Part shown: in pieces, positions 8,063 to 17,384 of the stretch | Layout: each line of letters opens with the position of its first letter | How positions within the stretch are numbered: the first letter of the stretch is position 1 | NCBI GenBank assembly: GCA_022839105.1 | Contig: JALHDH010000001.1 | Coordinates: forward strand, 1-64,000 | Source: a bacterium | Lineage (GTDB): Bacteria > Vulcanimicrobiota > Xenobia > Xenobiales > Xenobiaceae | Direction: 5' to 3' | DNA: 64,000 bases | Position numbers and translations under genes: made by a program | Notes under the pieces: generated by a model | What the model was told of the DNA's origin: nothing | What the model saw: only the letters and a program-made list of their open reading frames with translations | Databases searched by the model: none

Positions 8063-9328
8063 CTATTCCTTGAGGAGTTCCATCCCCAGGACCGTCACGT
8101 CGTCGTGGGGTTCCTGGTCGCCCACGAACTCGCGAAGCGCCCGCTCCACGTCCTGCACGGCCGCGATCACGCCCTGGCCCCGGGTCCGTTCCAGGCTGGC
8201 CAGAAGTCTCGAGGTTTCGAACTCCTCGCGGCGGTTGCGGGGACTGCGGGCCTCGGTCAGGCCGTCGGAGTAGAAGACCACCAGGTCGCCGGGTTCCAGG
8301 TCCAGGACCTCGGAATCGACCCGGACCTGGCTGAAGACCCCCAGCGCCGATCCGGTGGAGCCCTTCAGGAGCCGGGCGCCTTGCGAATCGACCAGCGCCG
8401 GCCAGGGGTGCCCTCCCCTCGCATAGCGGAAGGTTCGCTTGCCGGGATCCAGCACCCCGTAGATCATCGTGAAATACTGACCCGACTGGCGCATGACCGG
8501 GAAGCGCCGATTCAACATCTGCAGGACGGCCGAAGGGTCCTCCAGCGAGACCCGTTCGCCCGGACCCGCCGAGGCCTCGCGGGACCCGCCCCGGACCGAG
8601 ACCAGGGACTCCAGCAGCATCTGGATGCTGACCGAGAGCAGCGCCGCCTGGGTTCCGTGCCCGCTCACGTCCAGGACGTAGCCGGCCAGCCTCCCCTGCC
8701 CCAGGTCCATCAGGTTGAACATGTCCCCGGCCACGTGCCGGGAGGACTGGAAGATCGAGGCGCAGCGGACTTTCGGCCTGTAGAGGACCGGCTCGGGCAA
8801 AAACGAGACCTGAACCCGGGTGGCGGCCTCCATGTCCAGGCGCACCCGCCGGTCGATCGCGTCGAGCTCGGCGATCCTCTGGGCATTCAAGTCGTCGAGA
8901 TCCAGGATGCGCCGGGCCACCCGGACCTGGGCCTCGAGCTCGGAGGGATCCACGGGCTTGACCAGGAAGGCGTCGGCCCCGGCCTGGATGGCCTGCAGGC
9001 CCTCGGTCCGGGAGGATCTCACGGTGAGGGCCAGGATGTGCAGATAGCGGGGGCGTTCCAGCTCGCGCGCCATCCGACACAGCTCCCGCCCGTCGCACCC
9101 CGGCATCCTCCAGTCGGTGATCAGCAATCGGATCTCAGGGTGCGCCAGCAGGGCCTGCCGGGCCTGGTCGCCGTCCTCGGCGATGAAGACCCGATACCCC
9201 CAACGGCGCAGATTCTCGACCACCACGGCCCGGGCCAGGGGCTCGTCCTCGGCCACCAGCGCGCAGATCTGCTCTCCGGGGGGAGGCCCGACGGGCGGCC
9301 GGTTTCGGGGAGTCCCGGAGGGCCTCAT
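8063..9328 (-). CDS. response regulator with PP2C/SpoIIE-type phosphatase output (RsbU-like)
   Basis: 421 residues. An N-terminal receiver domain (about 21-145) carries the acidic pocket AEDEP (27-29), phospho-acceptor Asp72 in LLITDWRMPGCDG and the conserved lysine in FLVKPVDP. A helical linker (RRILDLDDLNAQRIAELDAIDRR) leads to a SpoIIE-family serine phosphatase domain (about 185-421; FQSSRHVAGDMFNL, YVLDVSGHGTQAALLS, VVFYSDGLTEARS). Family knowledge: phosphorylated receivers switch such phosphatases on to dephosphorylate anti-sigma-factor antagonists in partner-switching stress pathways; no STAS or anti-sigma partner is in this window. The ATG at 9328 overlaps the TGA of pepF by 4 bp (ATGA), so the two are translationally coupled. 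Confidence 0.88.
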   Translation of the reverse strand: MRPSGTPRNRPPVGPPPGEQICALVAEDEPLARAVVVENLRRWGYRVFIAEDGDQARQALLAHPEIRLLITDWRMPGCDGRELCRMARELERPRYLHILALTVRSSRTEGLQAIQAGADAFLVKPVDPSELEAQVRVARRILDLDDLNAQRIAELDAIDRRVRLDMEAATRVQVSFLPEPVLYRPKVRCASIFQSSRHVAGDMFNLMDLGQGRLAGYVLDVSGHGTQAALLSVSIQMLLESLVSVRGGSREASAGPGERVSLEDPSAVLQMLNRRFPVMRQSGQYFTMIYGVLDPGKRTFRYARGGHPWPALVDSQGARLLKGSTGSALGVFSQVRVDSEVLDLEPGDLVVFYSDGLTEARSPRNRREEFETSRLLASLERTRGQGVIAAVQDVERALREFVGDQEPHDDVTVLGMELLKE

Positions 9329-11154
9329 GAAGAGGGGAAGACCCGGGGCAGAAGGGCCTCGAAGCGTTCGAGATCGCCCTGCACCAGCTCCAGGCTCTCC
9401 AACCAGAAGTCCGGTTCTTCCAGATTCACCCCCAGGACCTCCCGGGCCACGCCCTCGCACGAGTCGCTGCCCGTGCGGCGCAGGAGCTCCCGATAGCGCG
9501 GCAGGAAGGCGGGGCCCTCGCGCCGGGCCCGGGCATAGACCCCCAGGCTGAAGAGGTAGCCGAAGGCGTAGGGGAAGTTGTAGAAGCTGGTCGAGGTGAT
9601 GTAGAAGTGACCCTTGGAGGCCCAGAACCAGGGGTCCGTCCGGGTCGGGTCCAGGACCGGGCCGTAGACCTCCTCCTGGACCCGGGCCATGAGGGACTTC
9701 AGGCGGCTGACGGTCAACTCGCCCCGGGCCCGCTCTTCGTGAAGACGCTCTTCGAAGAGGAAGCGCATGGGGATGTTCAGGAGGTAGGTGGCCGCCTCTT
9801 CCAGTCGCCGATCCAGAAGGACCGCCTTGCGCCGATCCTCGGCGGCCGGCTCCCCCAGCAGGAAATCGCCCAGAAGCTGCTCGGCAAAGGTCGAGGCCGT
9901 CTCGGCCAGGGTCATCGGATAGTCGCGCGTCCAGGGCCGCAGATCGCGGACCACCCACTCATGCCAGGCGTGACCGAGCTCGTGGGCCAGCGTGCTGAGA
10001 TCGCCCATCCTGCCCTGGAAGGTCATGAAGATCCGCGACTGGCCCAAGGGGATCGAGCTGATGCAGAACCCGCCCGGCGCCTTGCCCGAACGCGGCTCGG
10101 ACTCGATCCAGCCCTGTTCCAGCGCCATCCGCGCGAAAGCCCCCAGCTCGGGGGCGAAACGTCCGAAGGCCTCCAGGATCTGCGAGCAGCCGCCCGCCCA
10201 CGAGACCCCTTCGGGTTCGGGAAGCGGGAGGGGAGCCGCCAGATCCTCGAAGCCGAGGCGTTCGACCCCCAGGAGGCGGGCCTTGGCCTGCAGATAGCGC
10301 CGAGGCACCTCCCAGCGGGAGCGGATGGCCTCCAGGAGGGCCTCCAAGGTCCCCCGCCCCAGGCAGGAATCGAAGACCGCCTCATCCAGGAAGTGCCCGA
10401 CCCCCCGGCGTCCCTGCACCGTCAAGCGATGACCGGCCACGCAGTTCAGGCAGGCGGCGGCCACGTCCGCAACCTGGCTCCAGGCGCGATTGGAGCCTTC
10501 CATGACGGCGCGGCGGACCTCGGGGTCCGGGTCCTCCAGCATGCTGGTCTTCAGCGACATGGGGATCCGAAGAAGGTTCCCCTCGGGGCCGGGAATCTCG
10601 AATTCCAGGCTGCCGGCCAGGTTCTCGTACAGCCGCTCCCAGGACTGGAAACCCGTCACCTCCAGGTCCGCCAGCAGGGATTCCATGGGGGCCTCCATGG
10701 TCAGGCGGGAGCGCTCGCGCATCCGCCGGAGCGACCAGGCCGCGGACTGGAGTTCCGGCTCGGCCAGAAGGGCCTCGAAGTCCGCCGTGGAGGCGACCTT
10801 CAGGGCGGCCTCGAGGGGAATCTCCACCTGGCGGAAGGCGGCCTGGAGCCGATCCAGCCGGGAACCGGCCTCCCCCGCCTCCTCGTCCCGGGTGTCTTCG
10901 GCCCGACGGCAGCAGACGTAGGTGGCCAGGTGCCCCATCCGGGCCGAGGCCTCCTCGAGATCCAGCAACAATTGCGTCCAGGCCGCCAGGCGCGCCGATT
11001 CCAGGGGGCCCAGGACGCGGGCCCGATCCCGCAGGGAGGCCGCCCGACGCTCCAGGTCATGAAGACAGGCCAGGTAGGCCTCCGAGCCGAGGCTCTCGAA
11101 GAATGCGCTCAGGTCCCAGTTCGCAAAGCCGATTTCGGTTTCGGGCGCAGGCAT
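9325..11154 (-). CDS. pepF: oligoendopeptidase F, M3 family metallopeptidase
   Basis: A 609-residue cytosolic zinc peptidase that cleaves short peptides. The active-site signature TLAHELGHAWHEW carries the HExxH motif (His391, Glu392, His395), and the third zinc ligand lies in the following TLAETASTFAEQ helix. An N-terminal helical domain (SAFFESLGSEAYLACLHDLE) and the length are typical of PepF. The ATG at 11154 gives the usual family N-terminus; the frame stays open further upstream but over sequence that reads as leader. The downstream RsbU-like regulator overlaps by 4 bp. The functional link between the two is unclear. Confidence 0.9.
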   Translation of the reverse strand: MPAPETEIGFANWDLSAFFESLGSEAYLACLHDLERRAASLRDRARVLGPLESARLAAWTQLLLDLEEASARMGHLATYVCCRRAEDTRDEEAGEAGSRLDRLQAAFRQVEIPLEAALKVASTADFEALLAEPELQSAAWSLRRMRERSRLTMEAPMESLLADLEVTGFQSWERLYENLAGSLEFEIPGPEGNLLRIPMSLKTSMLEDPDPEVRRAVMEGSNRAWSQVADVAAACLNCVAGHRLTVQGRRGVGHFLDEAVFDSCLGRGTLEALLEAIRSRWEVPRRYLQAKARLLGVERLGFEDLAAPLPLPEPEGVSWAGGCSQILEAFGRFAPELGAFARMALEQGWIESEPRSGKAPGGFCISSIPLGQSRIFMTFQGRMGDLSTLAHELGHAWHEWVVRDLRPWTRDYPMTLAETASTFAEQLLGDFLLGEPAAEDRRKAVLLDRRLEEAATYLLNIPMRFLFEERLHEERARGELTVSRLKSLMARVQEEVYGPVLDPTRTDPWFWASKGHFYITSTSFYNFPYAFGYLFSLGVYARARREGPAFLPRYRELLRRTGSDSCEGVAREVLGVNLEEPDFWLESLELVQGDLERFEALLPRVFPSS

Positions 11155-11275
11155 GGCGTCTCCAGACTTCGGATCCTTGGGGCCGGACCGACCCGGACTG
11201 GGGCCCTTCGACGCCCGAGGCCGGGGGCCTACCCTCGGGAGGGGAAGGGGCGCTCCCCGCGTGGAAGGTCCAGGG

Positions 11276-12385
11276 ATGAGGATCCTTCTTGTGACCGAGC
11301 GCTTCCGGCCCCAGAGCGGAGGGGTCGCCGTGGCGGCCGCACGCAACGCCCGGAACCTGGCCCCGGCCCTGGAGCGCCTGGAGGTCCTGCACCTGGTCGA
11401 CCATCTTCCACCCGGCGCCAGCGAGACCCGCCAGGAGGAGGGATTCCTGGTGCACTGCCTGGGCCGCTCGGAACGGTCCGAGGAGTCGCTGGGGCTCCTG
11501 GAGATGGCCACCCTGGGCCTGGCCCGTCAGATGAAGGCCCAGATCGTGCACGGATTCTACGCCCAGCCAGCCGGCTTCGTGGCCGCCCTCGCGGCGCGTC
11601 AGGCCGGCCTGCCCTGCGTGGTCAGCCTGCGGGGCAATGACCTGGATCGGGGCCTCTACGACCGGACCGGGATGCTGCACTGGACCCTGACCCACGCCGA
11701 CCGCGTCCTGGTGGTCAGCCGGGCCCTGGGTCAGAAGGTGGCCGCCTTCGCATCCCGGCAGGACACGGTCTTCACCCCCAACGCGGTGGATGGGGACCAG
11801 TTCCGTCCGGTTCCTGCGGCCGAAGACCTGGGCTCCGACCCGGTCGTCCTCTTCTCGGGAGAGATGCGCTTCAAGAAGGGGCTGCTCCCCTTGTTGGAGG
11901 CCGCCCACCGCCTGTCCGGGACCCCCATCCGCCTGGTCCTGGCCGGAGGCGTGCGTCGCGAGGCCCGTGAAGCCTTCCGGGCCTTCCGGAAGTCCCACCC
12001 CCAGGCCCGGATCTTCGAGCTCCCCCAGACGGAGGACTCCGAGAGACTGGCGGCGCTGTATTGCCGGGCCGACCTGGTCGTCCTGCCGGCCCTGTGGGAG
12101 GGCATGCCCAACGCCCTTCTGGAGGCCATGGCCTGCGCCCGGCCGGTGCTGGCCAGCGCCGTGGGCGGCATCCGGGACCTGGTGGAGGACTCCGCCACCG
12201 GTTGGCTCTATCCCCCCGAGGAATCCCACCTCCTGGACCGGCACATCCTGCGCGCCCTGGCCGAACCGCCCTCAACCAGGGAAGCCCTGGGGCGCGCGGC
12301 CCGAGAGCACGTCCTGGCCCACTTCACCCCCCAGGCCGAGCGGGACCGGCTTTTGAACGTCTACCGGAGCCTGTCCGCCCCCTGA
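11276..12385 (+). CDS. glycosyltransferase family 4 (GT-B fold)
   Basis: A 369-residue retaining glycosyltransferase of the GT4 type, cytosolic or peripheral at the inner membrane, presumably transferring a sugar from a nucleotide donor during surface-glycan assembly. Visible: N-terminal glycine-rich acceptor loop (LVTERFRPQSGGVAVAA), hinge VVLFSGEMRFKKGLLPLLEA, and the EX7E donor motif in LWEGMPNALLEAMACARPVLAS. The ATG at 11276 is preceded by GGTCCAGGG and begins at the first beta-strand (MRILLVTERF). It overlaps the convergent second glycosyltransferase by 25 bp. Sugar specificity cannot be assigned. Confidence 0.82.
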   Translation: MRILLVTERFRPQSGGVAVAAARNARNLAPALERLEVLHLVDHLPPGASETRQEEGFLVHCLGRSERSEESLGLLEMATLGLARQMKAQIVHGFYAQPAGFVAALAARQAGLPCVVSLRGNDLDRGLYDRTGMLHWTLTHADRVLVVSRALGQKVAAFASRQDTVFTPNAVDGDQFRPVPAAEDLGSDPVVLFSGEMRFKKGLLPLLEAAHRLSGTPIRLVLAGGVRREAREAFRAFRKSHPQARIFELPQTEDSERLAALYCRADLVVLPALWEGMPNALLEAMACARPVLASAVGGIRDLVEDSATGWLYPPEESHLLDRHILRALAEPPSTREALGRAAREHVLAHFTPQAERDRLLNVYRSLSAP

Positions 12386-13539
12386 GGGCCAGGAGCCTGG
12401 AGTCCGGCCAGCACCTCGGCCACGGCGGCCTCGAAGCGCTCACGTCCCCAGCAGGCCCGGGCCTCGCCCCAGGCATTCCGTCCCAGGGCCTCCACCAGAT
12501 CCGGGCGGGAGGCCAGGGTCAGCAGACCCTCGGCCAGGGCCGAGGCCGAGCCCGGGCGGACCAGCCACCCCGTCCTCCCGTGTTCGAGGATCTCCTCGGC
12601 GGGGGGCACACGGGTGGCCAGGATGGCCCGACCGGCGGCCAGGTACTCCAGGATCTTGATCGGACAACAACCCTGCAGCGAGTTGCGGGGATCGTCGGGA
12701 AGGGGAGCCAGGCAGACCTGGGCCTGAGCCAGGAAGGCGGGGATCTGCTCGGAGTCCAGGGGGCCCTCGACCTCCAACATGCTCCGGACCCCCAGACAGC
12801 GGACCTGGGTGCGCAGTTCGCGGAGCCAGGGGCCCTTCCGGGTCCCCGCCAGCCGCAGGCGGACCTCCAGGCGCCCCTTCAGCCGGGCCAGGGCCTCCAC
12901 CAGGGTCCCCAATCCCTGCCAGGGCGCCAGGGTCCCCAGGTAGGCCAGGCGCAAGGGAAGCCCCGGGGCGGCCGGAGCGCAAGCCGGGAAGCACTCCAAG
13001 GGGACCGAGTTGGGAACCACGCGAATCCGCTCGGGGGGAACCCCACGCATCTGGAGGAAGCGGCGCCCCGTCCGGGAGGGAGTGATCAGCAGGCTCGATC
13101 CGTGCAGCAGCAGGTTCTCCTCGGCCACCAGACGGTCCAGGGTGGACTCCCTGGAACGAAGACCCGGGTGGTGGGCCGGCAACTCGACCGAGGGGAAGCC
13201 ATGGGCCTCGTAGACGGCCGGAATCCCCCGGCGCAAGGCTTCCCGGACGGCCGGGACCCCCTCCCATGGACTGCGAAACCACACCAGATCGGGAGGTTCC
13301 TGGGCCAGAAGCCTCCTGGCCGCCTCGCGGAAGACCAGGGCCCGCTGCAGGAAGCCTTCCTGGGGAAGGGCCACGGTGCGATGGTCCAGGCCTTCCAGGA
13401 CGCGTCCTGCGGGGCCGGCCGGAGTCAAAATCCGGACCTGGGCGCCTGCCCGCGCCAGGGCCCTGACGGTTGCCTCGATCCTCTGGGCCGCGCCCTTGGG
13501 ATGAGGCACGGGATCCGGGGCCATGAACAGCACTCGCAT
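12361..13539 (-). CDS. glycosyltransferase family 4 (GT-B fold)
   Basis: A 392-residue GT4 glycosyltransferase. N-terminus MRVLFMAPDPVPHPKGAAQRI with the glycine-containing acceptor loop, middle hinge LRLAYLGTLAPWQGLGTLVEAL, and C-terminal donor region CCPIKILEYLAAGRAILATRVP, where the usual EX7E is represented by KILEYLAAGRA. It was chosen over the much longer antisense frame because the protein begins and ends where the fold does. It lies tail-to-tail with the other GT4 gene and back-to-back with the radical SAM gene at 13585 (45 bp apart), so these three form a small saccharide or peptide-modification island. Confidence 0.8.
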   Translation of the reverse strand: MRVLFMAPDPVPHPKGAAQRIEATVRALARAGAQVRILTPAGPAGRVLEGLDHRTVALPQEGFLQRALVFREAARRLLAQEPPDLVWFRSPWEGVPAVREALRRGIPAVYEAHGFPSVELPAHHPGLRSRESTLDRLVAEENLLLHGSSLLITPSRTGRRFLQMRGVPPERIRVVPNSVPLECFPACAPAAPGLPLRLAYLGTLAPWQGLGTLVEALARLKGRLEVRLRLAGTRKGPWLRELRTQVRCLGVRSMLEVEGPLDSEQIPAFLAQAQVCLAPLPDDPRNSLQGCCPIKILEYLAAGRAILATRVPPAEEILEHGRTGWLVRPGSASALAEGLLTLASRPDLVEALGRNAWGEARACWGRERFEAAVAEVLAGLQAPGPQGADRLR

Positions 13540-13584
13540 CTGAGAGCGGGAGCTTCGAGCGCAGGGCGGGAATACCTGGAAGCC

Positions 13585-14709
13585 ATGTATCGAGTCCAGG
13601 AGGTGGCCGAGGCCCCGGGTCCCCTGCTCCAGGCCTTGCAGAACGGGCTCCCGCCCCAGTTGCGCTGCGCCAAGATCAAGCTGACCTCGCGCTGCAACCT
13701 GCGCTGTCAGATGTGCCGGTATTGGAGGACCCGGGACGAGACCTCGTTGAGCACCGACCAGTGGCGGGCCGTCCTGGACCAGCTTCGCGCCCTGGACTGC
13801 CTCAAGGTCCACTTCTCGGGCGGCGAGGTCTTCCTGCGCGCCGACTTCCTGGACCTGGTCGAGCATGCCCGAGGGCTGGGGATGAAGGTCACCTTGACCA
13901 CCAACGCCACGCTGCTGACCCCCGAGCGGATCCACCGCCTGGTCCGGGCCCGCGTCAGCGGCCTTTCCAGCAGCCTGGACGGCCCTCGCGCCCGCATCCA
14001 CGACGCGGTCCGCGGGGTCCCGGGAAGCTTCCGGCGGACCGTCCGGGCCCTGCGCCGCCTGATCGAGGAGACCCGCCGCCGCGCCCAGGGTCCACGGGTC
14101 CGCCTGAACTTCGTGCTGATGCAGCAGAACTACCGACACCTGCCCGCAGTGCTGGAACTGGCCGCGGCCCTGGGAGCCGCCGAGGTGAACCCCATGCCGG
14201 TGGACGAGAAGGGCGAACGGCGCAACCGCCTGTCGCGCTCGCAGATCCGCCGATACAACGAGGAGATCGCTCCCCGGGTCCTGGAGCTGCGCCTGCGCCA
14301 CGGATTCTCGACGGCGGGCGGACTGGTCTATCCCTTCGGGGTGACCGAGCAGGAGATCCGCCTCTCGGCCCGGGGCCTGTACGCTCGGGGAGCCTATCAG
14401 GACCGCCCCTGCCTGGCTCCCTGGATGCACCTCTTCCTGGCCTGGGACGGAGAAGCCTACCTGTGCTGCATGACCAACCAGCGCATGGCCTCCCTGGGCA
14501 ACGCGGCCCGACGGCCTCTTGAGGAGATCTTCCTGGGAGCGAAGATGCAGGAGGTCCGACGCGACTTCCTGCAGGGCAGGCCCCATTCCGCCTGTGCCCG
14601 CTGCGACATGTTCCTGGCCGAGAACCGCCTGCTCCATCAGGCATTGGGAGCTTCGATCGCGAAACATCCCGATTCACGATTCCTCCGAACCGAAAGGCAA
14701 CACGCCTGA
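13585..14709 (+). CDS. radical SAM protein with SPASM-type C-terminal cysteine region
   Basis: A 374-residue radical SAM enzyme. The [4Fe-4S] cluster motif is CNLRCQMC (Cys37, Cys41, Cys44) after KLTSR; it is followed by VHFSGGEVFLRADF (SAM-binding GGE) and LTTNATLL. The C-terminus has CLAPWMHLFLAWDGEAYLCC and later CARCDMF, a shortened SPASM/twitch-like cluster region with its own Fe-S cluster. Family members modify peptides, sugars or tRNA-linked substrates; no small precursor peptide is visible next to it. The ATG at 13585 has GGAAG upstream and gives MYRVQEVAEAPG; the long upstream frame is antisense to the glycosyltransferase. It sits divergent from a GT4 gene and upstream of an 855-residue orphan. 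Confidence 0.78.
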   Translation: MYRVQEVAEAPGPLLQALQNGLPPQLRCAKIKLTSRCNLRCQMCRYWRTRDETSLSTDQWRAVLDQLRALDCLKVHFSGGEVFLRADFLDLVEHARGLGMKVTLTTNATLLTPERIHRLVRARVSGLSSSLDGPRARIHDAVRGVPGSFRRTVRALRRLIEETRRRAQGPRVRLNFVLMQQNYRHLPAVLELAAALGAAEVNPMPVDEKGERRNRLSRSQIRRYNEEIAPRVLELRLRHGFSTAGGLVYPFGVTEQEIRLSARGLYARGAYQDRPCLAPWMHLFLAWDGEAYLCCMTNQRMASLGNAARRPLEEIFLGAKMQEVRRDFLQGRPHSACARCDMFLAENRLLHQALGASIAKHPDSRFLRTERQHA

Positions 14710-14757
14710 AACAGAAAGATTCCGGCCATCCCCTATCCTGGATGCACAGACCAGGGG

Positions 14758-14776
14758 CGGCGCCGCGAGGGCGCCG
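14758..14776 (+). promoter_or_regulatory. leader hairpin upstream of the 855-residue orphan gene
   Basis: A perfect inverted repeat CGGCGCC-gcgag-GGCGCCG lies 20 bp before the ATG at 14797, just ahead of the AAGGAG ribosome binding site. It could be a transcript-stabilising 5' hairpin or an attenuator-like element; there is no T tract. Confidence 0.4.
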
Positions 14777-14796
14777 GGCACACAAGGAGAATCACC

Positions 14797-17364
14797 ATGA
14801 CCAGGAACCTCAGCGGCCCAGGCTCGCATCCCATTCCCGAGAAACCGACACACAAGCCCGCCGGGAAGGGGCGCGAGGTGTGGCGTCCCCGGGACGCCGA
14901 GCAGGTCCGCAGGTTGGATGCGGACTCCACGGCGGTGGATGGCCGTTCGGTCGACCCCGCGGCAACTGCCCTGAAGAACCTGCACGAACTGGGCCGGACC
15001 TTGAAGTCGGCCGTCCTGCCTGACAAGACCGCCACGGCCCTGGGCAAGGCCATGCAGGCCCGCCGCGGGCTGGCTCTTCCCGTGCACGGCGTGCTGGCCG
15101 GCCTGGCCGCGGATCTCCTGGACCTGGTCAAGGCCCCCTTCACGGCGACCAAGGACGCCCTGGAGGCGGCCGGTTGGGGAGCCGTGGCCGGGGTGCGGGC
15201 CCTGACGGGAAAGCCCGAGATCGCCTCCCCGCCCTCTCCCTCCCCGACCTCGGCCCCGGAATTCGACCAGGTCCACCTGCGCAACCGGACCCAGGCCCGC
15301 TCCGGCTACTTCCATTACGCCCTCAAGGACGGCAAGGTCTGGACCCGTTGGGACCCGATCCTGCCCCAGGGCCCCGTCGCGATCCGATGCGGCGAGCCGA
15401 TGACCGAGGAGGGAGTGCGCGCGGTCCTGAAGGACGCCTCCGGCCCCTGGTCCTTCGCGTATGAGCCCGAGGGAAACCAGTTCGTGGCCACGCCCCTGCC
15501 GGACGCCGCCGAGCGCGGCTTCAAGATGGTCGAGGGCCGCCTGGTTCCAGCCGAAATCCAGGAGGCCCGGGAGTGGCACCTGCACGACGGCCTGGGAGGC
15601 CCCGTGCTGCCCCCTGGCGAGCATGCCGTCGAGATCCAGGTGGCGGGCGACTTCATCGAGATCTGCACCAACACCGGCAAGATGTATTCCTATGACCCGA
15701 CCAAGCCCGCTCCCGTGGTGTGGAAGGCCGAGGAGGGCTGTCCCTTCGGGGGCGACGTCCACCTGCCCGAAGGGATCCGCGACTGGACCTTCGGAGAGGC
15801 GGTGGCGGTCAAGCCGATGCGCAACTGCCTGAAGTCCATGAACCCCTTCACGGACATCGTCGGCTATTTCGAAGACTCCCAGGGCAACAAGGGCGACTTC
15901 GGCTTCACGGCCACCACCGGGATCCTGACAGGCAACGGCCGCGAGATCCGCTATCGCGACACGGGTCTTCCCGCCGACTTCGCCCGGGGTTTCCTGACGC
16001 CGCATCACGGCCGGTTCACCGGCGAAAAGCTCGCAGCCGCCGGGGCCACCTGGCTTCTGTACGGGCGCGAGCCCGACGGCAGGCCGGGCCTGTACGCCCG
16101 GATGTACGACTACGAGATCAACGGAGACTGCCCAGGCCGGCACTACAGCTATGACCCGGCCGAGGTCTCGGTCCTGGACAACGACAAGGTCTACTCCCTG
16201 GCCGACCAGATCCAGATGCTGCCGACCCCGGGCTGGGCCCGGATCCCCTTCCCCAGCCTCACGGGGAAGGCCATGCTGACGGATCACATCGACATCCGGC
16301 TCACCGGCCAGGGGAACGCCGCCCGGGAAGTGCGGATTGCCGGGCGCGACGCAGAGGGGAACCCCGGCTACTACCACAAGGGGATCACCGAGTCGGAGTG
16401 GAGCTTCAGGAAGGTCCCGGGACCCCTCCAAGGCGAGCCGATCCCGGTCGGCCGGCCGGATCCCGCCCGGGCCACCCCCGGGCCCGTCACCCGGGACTAC
16501 CCTGGGGCAACCTGGGGGGGCGATCTGCAAGGTGCCCCCCTGCGCCAGGTCGAACTTCTGGACTTCCACCCCTTCCAGACCCAGGACCAGGCCAGCCGGG
16601 TCCGCTTCACCCTGGAATCCGGCCAGACCCTCGAGGTGCTCCTGCGGACGGGAGATGGCTACACCCCCTTCGCGGTGCGCCCCCAGGACAACGAGTTGCC
16701 AGGCGAAGGGGCGGGGCTGCCCAAGGTCCTGATCGGGACCCTGGAACTGCCCGAAGAGGTCCGGACCAGCCGGGACCCCGAGGTGAGATCCTTCGTGGAA
16801 GGCTACCTGGAAAGGATGCACCACAAGGAGAACCAGTTCATGCTCCTGGCCGAGTCCGACCGGGTCGAGGTCTTCACGGACTGGTACTATCGCAACAGCG
16901 ATCACCGCTTCGACTGGGAGGAGAATCCCAGGATCGCGATCACCTTCCGGCGCGACGACACGGGCCAGACTCCCTTCGAGAAGAGGGCCTCCGCCCCCGG
17001 ACTGCGCCCGGCTCCAGGGATGTCGACCGAGGAACTCTCCGCCGTGGTGGCCCGGAACCGGGAACTGAAGGCCGAAATCACCGCCGAGATCCGCTCGCGC
17101 CAACGCCACCATCTGCTCCGCTGGATGCGCGCGCAGGGCAGCGAAGCCGTGGTGACCGGGCTGATGTGGCTGGCCAGCGCCCTGAACGTCTCGGGACGCG
17201 TCAAGCACACCGGCCAGTTCACCCAGTTGATGCCCCCGCTGATGAAGGCCCACACCCGGGCCGACTGGCAGGCCGCCCGCACCACGCCGCCCGGAGCCCT
17301 CCGGGCCCTGCAGGCCCTGGACCAGAACCTCGCCCGGGCCGAGAGCCAGGGGCCTGGGGCCTGA
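14797..17364 (+). CDS. large orphan protein, beta-rich, unknown function
   Basis: I do not recognise this 855-residue protein. It has no signal peptide. The first 150 residues are helical, with a hydrophobic stretch (LPVHGVLAGLAADLLDLVKAPF). The central 500 residues are beta-rich with repeated Tyr/Trp-containing elements of similar shape: RSGYFHYALKDGKVWTRWDP near residue 165, a GKMYSYDPTKPAPVVWK element near 290, and NPGYYHKGITESEWSF near 525, suggestive of a propeller or repeated beta-sandwich. Around 680 comes an EGYLERMHHKENQFMLL helix, and the C-terminal 120 residues are helical again (RSRQRHHLLRWMRAQGSEAV). The ATG at 14797 follows CACAAGGAGAATCACC, an excellent ribosome binding site. 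Neighbours are a radical SAM gene upstream and a sensor kinase downstream. A secreted-effector or scaffold role would be guesswork. Confidence 0.7.
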   Translation: MTRNLSGPGSHPIPEKPTHKPAGKGREVWRPRDAEQVRRLDADSTAVDGRSVDPAATALKNLHELGRTLKSAVLPDKTATALGKAMQARRGLALPVHGVLAGLAADLLDLVKAPFTATKDALEAAGWGAVAGVRALTGKPEIASPPSPSPTSAPEFDQVHLRNRTQARSGYFHYALKDGKVWTRWDPILPQGPVAIRCGEPMTEEGVRAVLKDASGPWSFAYEPEGNQFVATPLPDAAERGFKMVEGRLVPAEIQEAREWHLHDGLGGPVLPPGEHAVEIQVAGDFIEICTNTGKMYSYDPTKPAPVVWKAEEGCPFGGDVHLPEGIRDWTFGEAVAVKPMRNCLKSMNPFTDIVGYFEDSQGNKGDFGFTATTGILTGNGREIRYRDTGLPADFARGFLTPHHGRFTGEKLAAAGATWLLYGREPDGRPGLYARMYDYEINGDCPGRHYSYDPAEVSVLDNDKVYSLADQIQMLPTPGWARIPFPSLTGKAMLTDHIDIRLTGQGNAAREVRIAGRDAEGNPGYYHKGITESEWSFRKVPGPLQGEPIPVGRPDPARATPGPVTRDYPGATWGGDLQGAPLRQVELLDFHPFQTQDQASRVRFTLESGQTLEVLLRTGDGYTPFAVRPQDNELPGEGAGLPKVLIGTLELPEEVRTSRDPEVRSFVEGYLERMHHKENQFMLLAESDRVEVFTDWYYRNSDHRFDWEENPRIAITFRRDDTGQTPFEKRASAPGLRPAPGMSTEELSAVVARNRELKAEITAEIRSRQRHHLLRWMRAQGSEAVVTGLMWLASALNVSGRVKHTGQFTQLMPPLMKAHTRADWQAARTTPPGALRALQALDQNLARAESQGPGA

Positions 17365-17384
17365 GACCGGTCCTCCTCCGGATG

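Noticed and set aside
12061..13584. An N-terminal extension of the radical SAM protein
   Set aside because: It is antisense to the glycosyltransferase at 12361-13539 and shows no domain; the ATG at 13585 with a ribosome binding site gives a normal family N-terminus.
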